64,000 bases of DNA from an uncultured Oscillospiraceae bacterium (GTDB lineage Bacteria > Bacillota > Clostridia > Oscillospirales > Acutalibacteraceae), in NCBI GenBank assembly GCA_900540535.1, contig UQGM01000002.1, forward strand, positions 29,108 through 93,107, read 5' to 3'. Of the stretch, positions 26,375-34,856 are shown piece by piece; the stretch's first letter is position 1; each line of letters opens with the position of its first letter. Under the pieces are notes generated by a model. The model saw nothing but the letters and a program-made list of their open reading frames with translations, made no database searches and was not told the DNA's origin. Both the position numbers and the translations under genes were made by a program.

Positions 26375-26403
26375 CTAAATCTTTAATTCACGGTGGTGAT
26401 TCT

Positions 26404-26712
26404 ATGCGCTTTTTTCTTGTAAGTGACAATAAAGATACATTGGTGGGTATGCGCCTTGCCGGTATTCCGGGGGTAGTTGTGCATACTCCGGAAGATACAC
26501 AGGCAGCTCTTGAAAAAGCTATTGAGGATGATAATATAGGAATTGTTCTTATAACTGAAAAACTTGTCAAGCTCTGTCCTGAACTTGTATCACAGCTTAA
26601 AGAAAGCCATGAGAAACCGCTTCTTGTTGAAATTCCTGACCGTCATGGTTCCGGAAGAGGAAAAGACTCAATTACAAGATATGTAAGAGAGGCTATTGGA
26701 ATAAAGATTTGA
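26404..26712 (+). CDS. ntpG: V-type ATPase subunit F (central stalk)
   Basis: A 102-residue soluble subunit of the rotor shaft that binds subunit D. It starts MRFFLVSDNKDTLVGMRLAG and has the family's IGIVLITEKLV strand and the PLLVEIPDR...GSGRGKDSI end. It starts with ATG after GGTGGTGA, and subunit E follows immediately. Confidence 0.93.
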   Translation: MRFFLVSDNKDTLVGMRLAGIPGVVVHTPEDTQAALEKAIEDDNIGIVLITEKLVKLCPELVSQLKESHEKPLLVEIPDRHGSGRGKDSITRYVREAIGIKI

Positions 26713-26722
26713 GGTGAAAGCT

Positions 26723-27322
26723 GTGCTTAATCATGAAGAAAGACTTAAAAGTTTTCTTGACTCAATTAACCGTGAAACTCAAGAAAATTACAATAAAGTT
26801 TTAAGCGAAATTGAAGAGCTTAACAAAAAAGAGCTTTCTCAGGCTGAAGAGTATGCAGAAAAACAAGCTCATGATTTTTTGAATAAATCCATTGCAAACA
26901 GCAAATCTGATGCTAATAATAAAATTGCCGGAGAATTATCAGCAGGAAGAAAAAAATTAAGCGAACTGAGATCTAAAATAACCGCTGAAGTTTTTAACGA
27001 TGCAAAAAAAGAATTAACTGCTTTTGCTGAAAGTAAAGATTATGATGCTTTCATCGAAAAAAGTGCTCAGGCGCTTTATGATTTGCTTGGTAACGGAGCA
27101 AAAGTATATGTAAAAGAAAATGATATGAAACTTGCAGAATTAATATCAAAGGCTTTCAACAATGACTGCACCGTTTTAGCTGATAATGATATTGCAATCG
27201 GCGGTTTAAAGGCACAGAATGCTGATGGAACACTCATCGCAGATGACACTTTGGATACAAGACTCAGCCAGCAATATGAATGGTTCTTGTCCAGCTGCAA
27301 TTTGAGTATAGAACTTCAATAA
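26723..27322 (+). CDS. ntpE: V-type ATPase subunit E (peripheral stalk)
   Basis: A 199-residue stator subunit that links the A3B3 head to the membrane via a coiled coil with the G-like subunit. Charged helical repeats fill the first 110 residues; the C-terminal domain has the ADNDIAIGGLKAQNADGTLI block typical of the family. The GTG at 26723 lies 6 nt after GAGGTG and is preferred to the GTG at 26714, which is part of the ribosome-binding site itself. Confidence 0.9.
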   Translation: MLNHEERLKSFLDSINRETQENYNKVLSEIEELNKKELSQAEEYAEKQAHDFLNKSIANSKSDANNKIAGELSAGRKKLSELRSKITAEVFNDAKKELTAFAESKDYDAFIEKSAQALYDLLGNGAKVYVKENDMKLAELISKAFNNDCTVLADNDIAIGGLKAQNADGTLIADDTLDTRLSQQYEWFLSSCNLSIELQ

Positions 27323-27334
27323 GGGGGTGTTTCT

Positions 27335-29089
27335 GTGTCAGAAAATTTTATTTATGGAATCAACGGACCTGTTGTTACTGTTAAGGGAAAAACAGATCTA
27401 CAGATGCTCGAAATGGTTTATGTAGGTGAGGCCGGACTTGTAGGCGAAGTTATTGGACTTGATGATAACGCTACTACAATCCAGGTTTATGAAGAAACAA
27501 CAGGACTTAAACCCGGTGAAAAGGTTGTTTCCACCGGCGGACCAATGTGTGTAACTTTGGGACCTGGAATCATTACAAATATTTTTGACGGTATTGAAAG
27601 ACCTCTTGGTGCTTTGGAAGAGCATTTCGGTGCGTTTATCGGTAAGGGAACATCTGTTTCCTCTCTTGATACAGAGAAAGAATGGGATGTTACTGTTACT
27701 GTTTCAGTAGGGGAGCATCTTAAAGGCGGAGATATTTACGCTACATGCCCCGAAACAGCAATTATAACTCATAAAGTCATGGTTCCTCCGGAGCTTGAAG
27801 GTGAAGTTATATTCTGCGCTGAAAACGGCAAATACCGCTTAAATGATACAATTATAAAAATCAAAGACGCAAAGGGTACGGAACATGACTTAACTCTTTG
27901 TCAAAAGTGGCCTATCAGAACACCTCGTCCTGTAGCTAAAAGACTTCCGTCCAGTAAACCTCTTATTACAGGACAGAGAATTATAGATACCGTTTTCCCA
28001 ATTGCAAAGGGTGGCGCAGCAGCTATACCCGGAGGATTCGGTACAGGCAAAACAATGACACAGCATCAGCTTGCAAAATGGTGCGATGCAGATATCATTA
28101 TTTATGTTGGCTGCGGTGAGCGTGGCAATGAGATGACTCAGGCTCTTACAGAATTCGGTGAAATTATGGACCCGAAGTCAGGAAGACCTCTTACTGACAG
28201 AACTGTTCTTATTGCAAACACATCCAACATGCCTGTTGCTGCCCGTGAAGCGTCTATATATACAGGTATCACTTTAGCTGAATATTACCGTGATATGGGC
28301 TATCATACAGCTATAATGGCAGACTCAACTTCTCGTTGGGCGGAAGCTCTCCGTGAAATTTCAGGCCGTTTGGAAGAAATGCCCGCTGATGAAGGTTTCC
28401 CGGCATACCTGCCGTCACGTCTTGCAGAGTTCTATGAACGTGCCGGTTATGTTGAAACGTTAAACGATAAAGAAGGTTCAATTACAATTATCGGTGCTGT
28501 TTCTCCTCAGGGTTCTGACTTTTCTGAGCCTGTTACACAGAATACAAAGCGTTTTACACGTTGCTTCTGGGCTCTCGATAAGTCTTTAGCCTATGCCAGA
28601 CATTATCCGGCAATTAACTGGAACAACAGTTACAGTGAATATATCAGCGATTTGTCAAAATGGTATAACGAAAACATCGGCGAAGATTTCCTTAAATACC
28701 GTGAAGAGATTTGCTCAATTCTTCTTGATGAAAACTCTCTTATGGAAATAGTAAAGCTTATCGGTGCTGACGTGCTTCCTGACGATCAGAAGCTTGTCAT
28801 TGAAATCGCACGTGTTGTAAGAGTCGGATTTTTACAGCAGAATGCTTTCCATGCTGATGATACATTTGTTTCCCTTGAAAAGCAGATGAAAATGATGCAG
28901 GTAATTCTTCATCTCTATCATAAGTGCAAAAAGATTGTTGCAAAGCAGATTCCGATTTCAAAGATAATTCAGCTTGGTGTTTTCGACAAGCTTGTAAAAA
29001 TGAAGTATGATATTCCCAACAATCGTCTTGATATGTTTGACGAATACATTACTGAAATTGACAATGCGCTGGCAGCTTACCTTAAGTAA
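27335..29089 (+). CDS. ntpA: V-type ATPase catalytic subunit A
   Basis: The ATP-hydrolysing (or synthesising) head subunit. At 584 residues it has the expected V/A-type length with the bulge domain of about 90 residues that F-type beta lacks. Walker A GGFGTGKT is at 233-240, then IYVGCGERGNEM, and MADSTSRWAEALREISGRL carrying Walker B-associated residues. The GTG start follows AGGGGGTG. Located between E and B as usual. Confidence 0.97.
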   Translation: MSENFIYGINGPVVTVKGKTDLQMLEMVYVGEAGLVGEVIGLDDNATTIQVYEETTGLKPGEKVVSTGGPMCVTLGPGIITNIFDGIERPLGALEEHFGAFIGKGTSVSSLDTEKEWDVTVTVSVGEHLKGGDIYATCPETAIITHKVMVPPELEGEVIFCAENGKYRLNDTIIKIKDAKGTEHDLTLCQKWPIRTPRPVAKRLPSSKPLITGQRIIDTVFPIAKGGAAAIPGGFGTGKTMTQHQLAKWCDADIIIYVGCGERGNEMTQALTEFGEIMDPKSGRPLTDRTVLIANTSNMPVAAREASIYTGITLAEYYRDMGYHTAIMADSTSRWAEALREISGRLEEMPADEGFPAYLPSRLAEFYERAGYVETLNDKEGSITIIGAVSPQGSDFSEPVTQNTKRFTRCFWALDKSLAYARHYPAINWNNSYSEYISDLSKWYNENIGEDFLKYREEICSILLDENSLMEIVKLIGADVLPDDQKLVIEIARVVRVGFLQQNAFHADDTFVSLEKQMKMMQVILHLYHKCKKIVAKQIPISKIIQLGVFDKLVKMKYDIPNNRLDMFDEYITEIDNALAAYLK

Positions 29090-29112
29090 ATAGCGCAGGG
29101 GAGGCTGAAATT

Positions 29113-30477
29113 ATGATATTAGAGCATGTTGGGCTCAACAATATTAATGGCTCACTTATTGTTCTTGACGGCGTTAAAAACGCTGCTTATGAAGAAATGG
29201 TGGAGCTTAAACTTGACAACGGAACAAGCAGGGTAGGCCGAATTGTTAAAATAGACGGAGAAAGAGTAGTTATTCAGGTTTTTGAAGGTACAAAAGGTCT
29301 TTCAATGGTAAATACAAAAACTGTACTTACAGGAAAGCCTATGGAGATGAAACTTTCAAAGGATATCCTCGGCCGTGTTTTTGACGGACTTGGCCGCCCC
29401 ATTGATGATATGGGTGATATTTATCCTGAATGCAGCCGTGATGTTAACGGTGCTCCTATTAACCCCATTTCCCGTGTTTATCCCAAAAACTATATCAATA
29501 CCGGCATTTCTTCCATAGATGCTCTTGCTACACTTATTCGTGGACAGAAGCTTCCGATATTCTCTGGTTCTGGTATGAAGCACAACGAGCTTGCTGTTCA
29601 GATAGTAAGTCAGGCTTCGATTGCCGATGACGAGGATTTTGCTATCGTTTTCGCCGCTATGGGTGTTAAAAACGATGTTGCCGAATATTTCCGTAAATCC
29701 TTCGAAGAAGCAAACGTTATGGATAAGGTCGTAATGTTCCTTAACCTTGCCAATGACCCGATTATAGAGAGAATCATCACACCTCGATGCGCTCTTACAG
29801 CAGCTGAATATCTTGCATTTGAAAAGAATATGCATATTCTTGTTATTCTTACCGATATGACCTCATATGCTGAGGCTTTGCGTGAATTCAGCTCTTCAAA
29901 AGGTGAGATACCCGGAAGAAAGGGATTCCCTGGATATCTTTATTCTGATCTGGCTTCTCTTTATGAACGTGCAGGTATCGTTAAAGGCAAGGCAGGTTCT
30001 GTTACTCAGATACCGATTTTGACAATGCCCAATGATGATATTACACATCCTATTCCTGACCTTACAGGTTACATCACCGAAGGTCAGATAGTTCTTGACC
30101 GTGAACTCGACGCTACCGGAATTTATCCTCCTGTAAGCGTTCTTCCGTCACTTTCACGTCTTATGAAGGACGGTATCGGTGCAGGATATACCAGAGAAGA
30201 CCACAGTGCACTCTCTAATCAGCTTTTTGCAACATATGCAAAGGTACAGGATGCAAAAGCTCTTGCATCAGTTATCGGTGAAGATGAGCTTTCTGTTTCA
30301 GATAAGCGTTTGATGACTTTCGGACGTGAGTTCGAAGAGCGTTTTCTTAATCAGGGCAACGAGAATCGTTCAATAGAAGAAACTCTTGACTTAGGCTGGG
30401 AACTGCTTTCCATGCTGCCTAGGGAAGAGCTTGACAGAGTTGATGAGGAAACTCTTAATAAGCATTATAAAGGCTGA
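29113..30477 (+). CDS. ntpB: V-type ATPase regulatory subunit B
   Basis: The non-catalytic nucleotide-head subunit, 454 residues. It has FSGSGMKHNELAVQI where A has the P-loop, so it lacks a working Walker A as expected, followed by ILTDMTSYAEALREFSSSKG and IPDLTGYITEGQI. The ATG is preceded by AGGGGAGG. Spacing from A is 23 nt. Confidence 0.97.
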   Translation: MILEHVGLNNINGSLIVLDGVKNAAYEEMVELKLDNGTSRVGRIVKIDGERVVIQVFEGTKGLSMVNTKTVLTGKPMEMKLSKDILGRVFDGLGRPIDDMGDIYPECSRDVNGAPINPISRVYPKNYINTGISSIDALATLIRGQKLPIFSGSGMKHNELAVQIVSQASIADDEDFAIVFAAMGVKNDVAEYFRKSFEEANVMDKVVMFLNLANDPIIERIITPRCALTAAEYLAFEKNMHILVILTDMTSYAEALREFSSSKGEIPGRKGFPGYLYSDLASLYERAGIVKGKAGSVTQIPILTMPNDDITHPIPDLTGYITEGQIVLDRELDATGIYPPVSVLPSLSRLMKDGIGAGYTREDHSALSNQLFATYAKVQDAKALASVIGEDELSVSDKRLMTFGREFEERFLNQGNENRSIEETLDLGWELLSMLPREELDRVDEETLNKHYKG

Positions 30478-30510
30478 TTGTATTTTAACCACAGAAAGGA
30501 GCGTTGAATT

Positions 30511-31125
30511 TTGGCAGTAAAAGTTTTTCCGACAAAGGCAAACCTCATGAATGCAAAAAAATCTCTTGAGCTTGCAAAACTCGGATATGACCTTATGGAC
30601 AGAAAAAGAAATATTCTTATTCGAGAAATGATGTTGCTTATAGATAAAGCCGGAGAAGTTCAGCAGAAAATTGATTCAACGTATTCCCAGGCTTATGCGG
30701 CGCTTCAGAGAGCCAACATTACTTTAGGTATGTGTGAAGAGTTTTCAGGAGCAACTCCTATTGACGACGGATTAAAAATTGATTATAGAAGTGTAATGGG
30801 CGTTGAGCTTCCGACGGTACAACTGGAAGATTCAAAGTTAGATCTCAGATATGGCTGGAGCGACACAAACTCGCAGCTTGACGAAGCATATTTGAGGTTT
30901 GATGAGGTTAAAAAGCTGACTGCAAGATTGGCAGAAGTCGAAAGCAGCGTTTATAAACTTGCAAATGCTATAAAGAAAACTCAAAAACGAGCAAATGCGC
31001 TCAGTAATATAATCATTCCGCAATTTCAGGAAACAATAAAATATATAACTGAAGCTCTTGAAGAAAAAGAACGTGAAGATTTCTCTAGATTAAAAGTTAT
31101 TAAAAAGCAAAAGGAGTCTGAATAA
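30511..31125 (+). CDS. ntpD: V-type ATPase subunit D (rotor shaft)
   Basis: The coiled-coil central rotor, 204 residues. It has the family's N-terminal PTKANLMNAKKSLELAKLGY and C-terminal KKTQKRANALSNIIIPQFQ. It starts at TTG after AAAGGAG. Last gene of the nine-gene operon (G-C-I-K-F-E-A-B-D). Confidence 0.96.
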   Translation: MAVKVFPTKANLMNAKKSLELAKLGYDLMDRKRNILIREMMLLIDKAGEVQQKIDSTYSQAYAALQRANITLGMCEEFSGATPIDDGLKIDYRSVMGVELPTVQLEDSKLDLRYGWSDTNSQLDEAYLRFDEVKKLTARLAEVESSVYKLANAIKKTQKRANALSNIIIPQFQETIKYITEALEEKEREDFSRLKVIKKQKESE

Positions 31126-31159
31126 TTTTCTTCCGCATATACAAGACAATGCAACTTTT

Positions 31160-31196
31160 AATACACCTGCTTATTTAAAATATAGGTAGGTGTATT
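31160..31196 (+). terminator. Hairpin at the end of the V-type ATPase operon
   Basis: AATACACCT (31160) and AGGTGTATT (31188) form a 9-bp stem with an AT-rich loop. There is no long T run, so it may act as a weak terminator or 3'-end stabiliser. Confidence 0.5.
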
Positions 31197-31212
31197 GCTA
31201 TATAATAAACAC

Positions 31213-31241
31213 TTGACTTTTGTAAGCGTATTGATTTATAT
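31213..31241 (+). promoter_or_regulatory. Promoter of the DUF2726 gene
   Basis: TTGACT at 31213-31218, a 17-nt spacer and TTATAT at 31236-31241. Confidence 0.5.
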
Positions 31242-31283
31242 TTAAGTTGTATACTTTAAGTAATGTACTATGGGGTGAAAATT

Positions 31284-32078
31284 ATGACATGGTTTCTTAT
31301 AGGAATATGCGTTTTATTAATAGTAGCGATTATTATTCAAAAAGTTAAAATAAACGATAAAGAAAAAGAGTTAGAGAAAATTAGCGATGAGATAAATAAA
31401 GATATAAACGAAAATATTGCTTTCAATCAATATTACAGAAAGAACTTAATGACAAAAAACGAATGGTCTTTTTATAAATCACTGAAACCAATAGCTGATA
31501 AACTTAATTACAGTATTCTTGCAAAAGTTCGTGTTGCAGATTTAATTGGCATAAAAAATGGTGTAACTAATAGCGAATGGCATATTGCATTTAACAAAAT
31601 AAGCAGAAAACATATAGATTTTATATTATGCAAACCTGAAAATTTATATCCTATGTTACTTATTGAACTTGATGACAATTCACACAATGAGGAAAAGCAA
31701 AAACAACGTGATGAATTTATTGAAAAATTATATAAAAATACTGGCTATAAACTTTTAAGAGTAACAAGTGCGTCAGGAATTGAAGAAAAAAATAAAAAAA
31801 GCATTAGAGGAATAAAAAAACAATTAAGGCCGTATGACACAGAAATGCCACACGCCTTAAAAAATTATATTCTTTTAAGGATTGGCAAGGGGCAAGCGGT
31901 TGTTTTTTTGCTTCGCAAAAACTTCACCGTCAAGCCTGACTTACTGCCAAGGGGAATTAGAGCGAACTATACAAAATTAATATTTTGTATAGTTGAGTGG
32001 ATAGAAAAAACGTTTTTGTTAATTCGATTCTTGTGCATCAATATTTATAGTTCTTTTGTATTTTTATTTTGCCTGTAA
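31284..32078 (+). CDS. Membrane-anchored DUF2726 (PD-(D/E)XK-like) protein
   Basis: A 264-residue protein with one N-terminal membrane helix (about 2-19), then a DUF2726 domain. It starts at LMTKNEWSFYKSLKPIAD, and the predicted nuclease-like core contains HIDFILC and LIELDDNSHNEEKQKQRD, which place D and ExD/N as in restriction-type folds. Function unknown; such domains sit in DNA-processing contexts. The ATG at 31284 follows GGGGTGA. The last 70 or so codons (from about 31870) look unlike protein: they cover a GCTTC-loop hairpin and a perfect ACTATACAAAAT inverted repeat, so the tail may come from an inserted repeat. Confidence 0.7.
   Translation: MTWFLIGICVLLIVAIIIQKVKINDKEKELEKISDEINKDINENIAFNQYYRKNLMTKNEWSFYKSLKPIADKLNYSILAKVRVADLIGIKNGVTNSEWHIAFNKISRKHIDFILCKPENLYPMLLIELDDNSHNEEKQKQRDEFIEKLYKNTGYKLLRVTSASGIEEKNKKSIRGIKKQLRPYDTEMPHALKNYILLRIGKGQAVVFLLRKNFTVKPDLLPRGIRANYTKLIFCIVEWIEKTFLLIRFLCINIYSSFVFLFCL
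31880..32000. repeat. Two palindromes in a possible inserted repeat element
   Basis: TTTTTGC-TTC-GCAAAAA at about 31906-31922, then CTATACAAAAT-TAAT-ATTTTGTATAG at about 31968-31993. Between them GGCAAGGGG and GCCAAGGGG occur about 60 nt apart. The block is more GC-mixed than its flanks and overlaps the 3' end of the DUF2726 reading frame. Confidence 0.5.
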
Positions 32079-32259
32079 ATCAGCCATTATAAATATTTTC
32101 TGTAATCGAATTAGTTATCATCCACTGAATCAATTTTAAGTTTAATTTTTCTTGTCAAACGCTTTTTCATCCCATCATATTTCTTATTGTATTAATTTTT
32201 TTGATTTCTATAATTTTTATTTTTATATTCTCAAATTTATTTGATTGGCTGGTTTTATT

Positions 32260-33240
32260 ATGAAGACAGACTTTTTATTTGAATTGCCGCCTGTTGTTAT
32301 CCAATACGTAAACTACTTAAGCGGTGTTAAAAACAAATCGGAATTGACTATAACTGAATATGCTACTGACTTAAGAACCTTTTTTAGATTTATCAAACTT
32401 AATTACGGATTGGTTCCCAGGGATACTGACATCGAACAGATATCTATTAAAGATATTGACGAAAACTTTGTTAAAAAAATCACATTGAACGACGCTTACG
32501 CTTTTCTGTCATACTGTAACTTGGAAAGAAATAATTCAGCAGTTACCAGAGCTCGTAAAGTTTCTTCTCTTAAAGGCTTTTTCAGATTTTGTACAGTTCA
32601 GCTTGGATTTTTTACCGACAGTCCGATGCGTGAACTTGATGTTCCAAAAATCAAAAAATCTCTTCCAAAATATTTAACTTTGGACCAAAGCATTACTTTG
32701 CTTAACAGCGTAGATGGAAAATATAAGGAGCGTGATTATTGTATTTTAACTCTTTTCCTCAACTGCGGTTTACGATTATCTGAGCTTGTCAGTCTTAATT
32801 GCTCTGATATAAAGAGTAATGGAACTATGGTCGTCACAGGTAAAGGCAACAAGGAACGTACTATTTATCTCAATGATGCCTGCAAAGAAGCTATAAAAAA
32901 CTATTTGAGAGTACGTCCAGTTGATGGAGTTAAAGATAAAGATGCATTATTTATTAGCAGATTAAATAAAAGAATAGGTCGCCAGGCAGTGCAGCTGCTT
33001 GTCAATAATCTCCTTGAAAAATGTGGTTTAAAGGATCAGGGAATTTCCGTGCACAAATTGCGCCATACTGCAGCTACATTAATGTATCAATATGGACATG
33101 TGGACATTGTACTTCTGAAGGAGATTCTTGGACATGAAAGCCTGAGCACAACTGACATTTACACTCATGTTGTCAATGACCAGTTAAAAGATGCTGTTGC
33201 CGCTAACCCTTTATCAAAGCAAAAACCGCCTAAAAATTGA
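32260..33240 (+). CDS. Tyrosine recombinase, XerC/XerD-like
   Basis: A 326-residue site-specific recombinase. The N-terminal SAM-like DNA-binding domain covers about 1-120. The catalytic set is complete: R in CGLRLSELV, K in TGKGNKER, HxxR in HKLRHTAA, H in LGHESLSTTD and the nucleophile in IYTHV. It may be the host's dif recombinase, since it neighbours a SpoIIM gene as xerD does in Bacillus, and there is no excisionase or att site nearby. The ATG at 32260 lacks a good ribosome-binding site; a TTG at 32245 is possible. The 181 bp before it are AT-rich with no clear signal. Confidence 0.9.
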   Translation: MKTDFLFELPPVVIQYVNYLSGVKNKSELTITEYATDLRTFFRFIKLNYGLVPRDTDIEQISIKDIDENFVKKITLNDAYAFLSYCNLERNNSAVTRARKVSSLKGFFRFCTVQLGFFTDSPMRELDVPKIKKSLPKYLTLDQSITLLNSVDGKYKERDYCILTLFLNCGLRLSELVSLNCSDIKSNGTMVVTGKGNKERTIYLNDACKEAIKNYLRVRPVDGVKDKDALFISRLNKRIGRQAVQLLVNNLLEKCGLKDQGISVHKLRHTAATLMYQYGHVDIVLLKEILGHESLSTTDIYTHVVNDQLKDAVAANPLSKQKPPKN

Positions 33241-33862
33241 ACACTCCGGCAAATAACTTATTTACAATTCCATCTGTAAAAGCAGATACAGCAAATAGCA
33301 TTAAATAAAATATTTGCCTTACTGCAAATATTTTTATTTTTTCTGCACCGCCTTTTGGTGCTCCCGAATTTACACAACTGCTCAAAGTATATAGTGACAT
33401 TTTAAATGAATCTGAAACCGCATAAATCAGTGCTATAAATGATATTAAGGCTCCGGGGAATATTATCAGAAAACAATAGCCGATACCTTTTATTCCGTAT
33501 ATCGAGTAAATGTAACCGGTTACAAGCCCTATTCCAAGACCTCTGATTACAGGAATGACAGTTACAAAGGGAATTCCTATTATACATAAACCAAATAATA
33601 CATTTATCAGCCAAAACGCACATGATACTTTCAGAGAATTTATAACGGAAGCGCCAATACTCTGATTTTCTCGCACTGAGTAGAATGAATCAAACATCCT
33701 GCTTACCTGATCCAAAATACTCTCATTCCCGTTTTTGGCTACAAGTACTCCTATTAATAAGCCTGATAACAATAAAATTGAGAACATTAATATCTCACGC
33801 CTAATGGGAAGCTGTGAAACTCTGTTTTTTGAATAATATAAAGATTTTCTGCGTTGTTTCAA
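33230..33862 (-). CDS. spoIIM: Stage II sporulation protein M-like membrane protein
   Basis: A 210-residue polytopic membrane protein resembling SpoIIM, part of the DMP peptidoglycan-remodelling complex that drives engulfment. Five or so helices are visible: 22-42, 74-100, 103-125, 127-150 and a C-terminal one. The family-like NSLKVSCAFWLINVLFG and RGLGIGLVTGYIYSIYGIKG blocks support the call. The start is TTG after GGAGG. Its 3' end overlaps that of the recombinase by 11 bp on the opposite strand. Confidence 0.8.
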   Translation of the reverse strand: MKQRRKSLYYSKNRVSQLPIRREILMFSILLLSGLLIGVLVAKNGNESILDQVSRMFDSFYSVRENQSIGASVINSLKVSCAFWLINVLFGLCIIGIPFVTVIPVIRGLGIGLVTGYIYSIYGIKGIGYCFLIIFPGALISFIALIYAVSDSFKMSLYTLSSCVNSGAPKGGAEKIKIFAVRQIFYLMLFAVSAFTDGIVNKLFAGVFNF

Positions 33863-33899
33863 AATGATATTTGACCTCCTTTTTTGTTACAATAATTCA

Positions 33900-34313
33900 T
33901 TATTTAACTTTTTTTCGTATATTCGCTGCTGCAATTCCTCCTGCAATTGAACACAACACTTGTACAGCGAGAGTTATAATAAAAACATAACTGATGCTTC
34001 CTTTGTTCAGCGCAACAATAAATGCAGCAGATATTGCCATAATCGGAACAGCGGATATGAATCCAGTTGCAATTCCGTTTTTTCTTTTAGGTCTTACAGC
34101 TATAAAACCAGCTGCAAAAGCAGATATTGCAAATGACAATATTGAAAGAAATGGAATTATACTATTCGAAACTCCTGATTTAACAATTATAAGTGCAAAA
34201 AAGGAAAGAATAGCACATAAAATTATTAGTTCACCTATGAATGCAAATAGATAAATTTTATAGTTATTTTTGGAATTATCCTTTTCAGAATTTCTAGTTT
34301 TTCTTTTTTTCAT
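33900..34313 (-). CDS. TIGR04086-family membrane protein
   Basis: A 137-residue protein with a charged N-terminus and four hydrophobic helices (about 22-46, 53-72, 80-102, 106-128). Small membrane proteins of the TIGR04086 family typically lie beside yajC in Clostridia, as here. Function unknown. Its ribosome-binding site GAGGTGA is the 3' arm of the terminator hairpin that follows yajC, so its translation or transcription is probably conditional. Confidence 0.75.
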   Translation of the reverse strand: MKKRKTRNSEKDNSKNNYKIYLFAFIGELIILCAILSFFALIIVKSGVSNSIIPFLSILSFAISAFAAGFIAVRPKRKNGIATGFISAVPIMAISAAFIVALNKGSISYVFIITLAVQVLCSIAGGIAAANIRKKVK

Positions 34314-34352
34314 AAAAAATCACCTCATATCCACTAAAAGGATATGAGGTGA
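34314..34352 (-). terminator. yajC terminator that contains the ribosome-binding site of the next gene
   Basis: Minus strand: TCACCTCATATCC pairs perfectly with GGATATGAGGTGA (13 bp, 7-nt loop), followed by T6 and then the ATG of the TIGR04086 gene. The 3' arm ends in GAGGTGA, six nucleotides before that ATG. Confidence 0.85.
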
Positions 34353-34383
34353 ACTTGTTTTATATTACTAGTTTAAAAGAAGA

Positions 34384-34776
34384 TTATTCTTCTTCTTTTT
34401 TCTTTTTCTTTTCAGCCTTTGCCTTTTCAGCAGCTGCCTTAGCAGCCTCTCTCTCCTGACGGTCACGCTCCATAGCTGTATTGTTTGCCTGAACAGCCCA
34501 ACGTGTGATTTTCATCTTATTTCTGTCAGCACCAGTTTCAATTATAAGAGAATCATCTTTAACAGTAACGATGCGTCCCATAATACCGCCAATAGTTGTA
34601 ATTTCATCGCCAATCTTAAGATTGTTTCTCATTTCCTGCTCAAGCTTCTGCTGCTTTTTCTGAGGACGAATCATCATAAAATACATGAGAGCAAAAATAA
34701 GTATCATCGGCACAATCATCATAAGTGATGATGAACTTGAAGTAGCCTCTGCTGCTAAGAACTGTAAATTAAACAT
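34384..34776 (-). CDS. yajC: Preprotein translocase accessory subunit YajC
   Basis: A 130-residue single-span membrane protein that associates with SecDF. The membrane helix is at about 17-36 (MMIVPMILIFALMYFMMIRP), directly followed by QKKQQKLEQEMRNNLKIGDEI and TTIGGIMGRIV, the conserved YajC core. The C-terminus is a Lys/Glu/Ala-rich tail. The ATG at 34776 follows GGAGGT; an upstream extension of 14 residues is rejected. Confidence 0.95.
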   Translation of the reverse strand: MFNLQFLAAEATSSSSSLMMIVPMILIFALMYFMMIRPQKKQQKLEQEMRNNLKIGDEITTIGGIMGRIVTVKDDSLIIETGADRNKMKITRWAVQANNTAMERDRQEREAAKAAAEKAKAEKKKKKEEE

Positions 34777-34809
34777 TAATAAAATACCTCCAAAAAATTC
34801 TGCGTTTTT

Positions 34810-34838
34810 ATTATACAATTAAATGAGTTAAGTTGCAA
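34810..34838 (-). promoter_or_regulatory. Sigma-A promoter of yajC
   Basis: Minus strand TTGCAA (34833-34838), 17-nt spacer, TATAAT (34810-34815). It lies between recN and yajC, so yajC is not simply the tail of the recN operon. Confidence 0.75.
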
Positions 34839-34856
34839 GATTTATTTAGTTAACAA

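Noticed and set aside
32245..33240. Tyrosine recombinase as the integrase of a genomic island with the DUF2726 gene
   Set aside because: No tRNA-end, att repeats or other mobile genes nearby, and a recombinase next to spoIIM is a known chromosomal arrangement.
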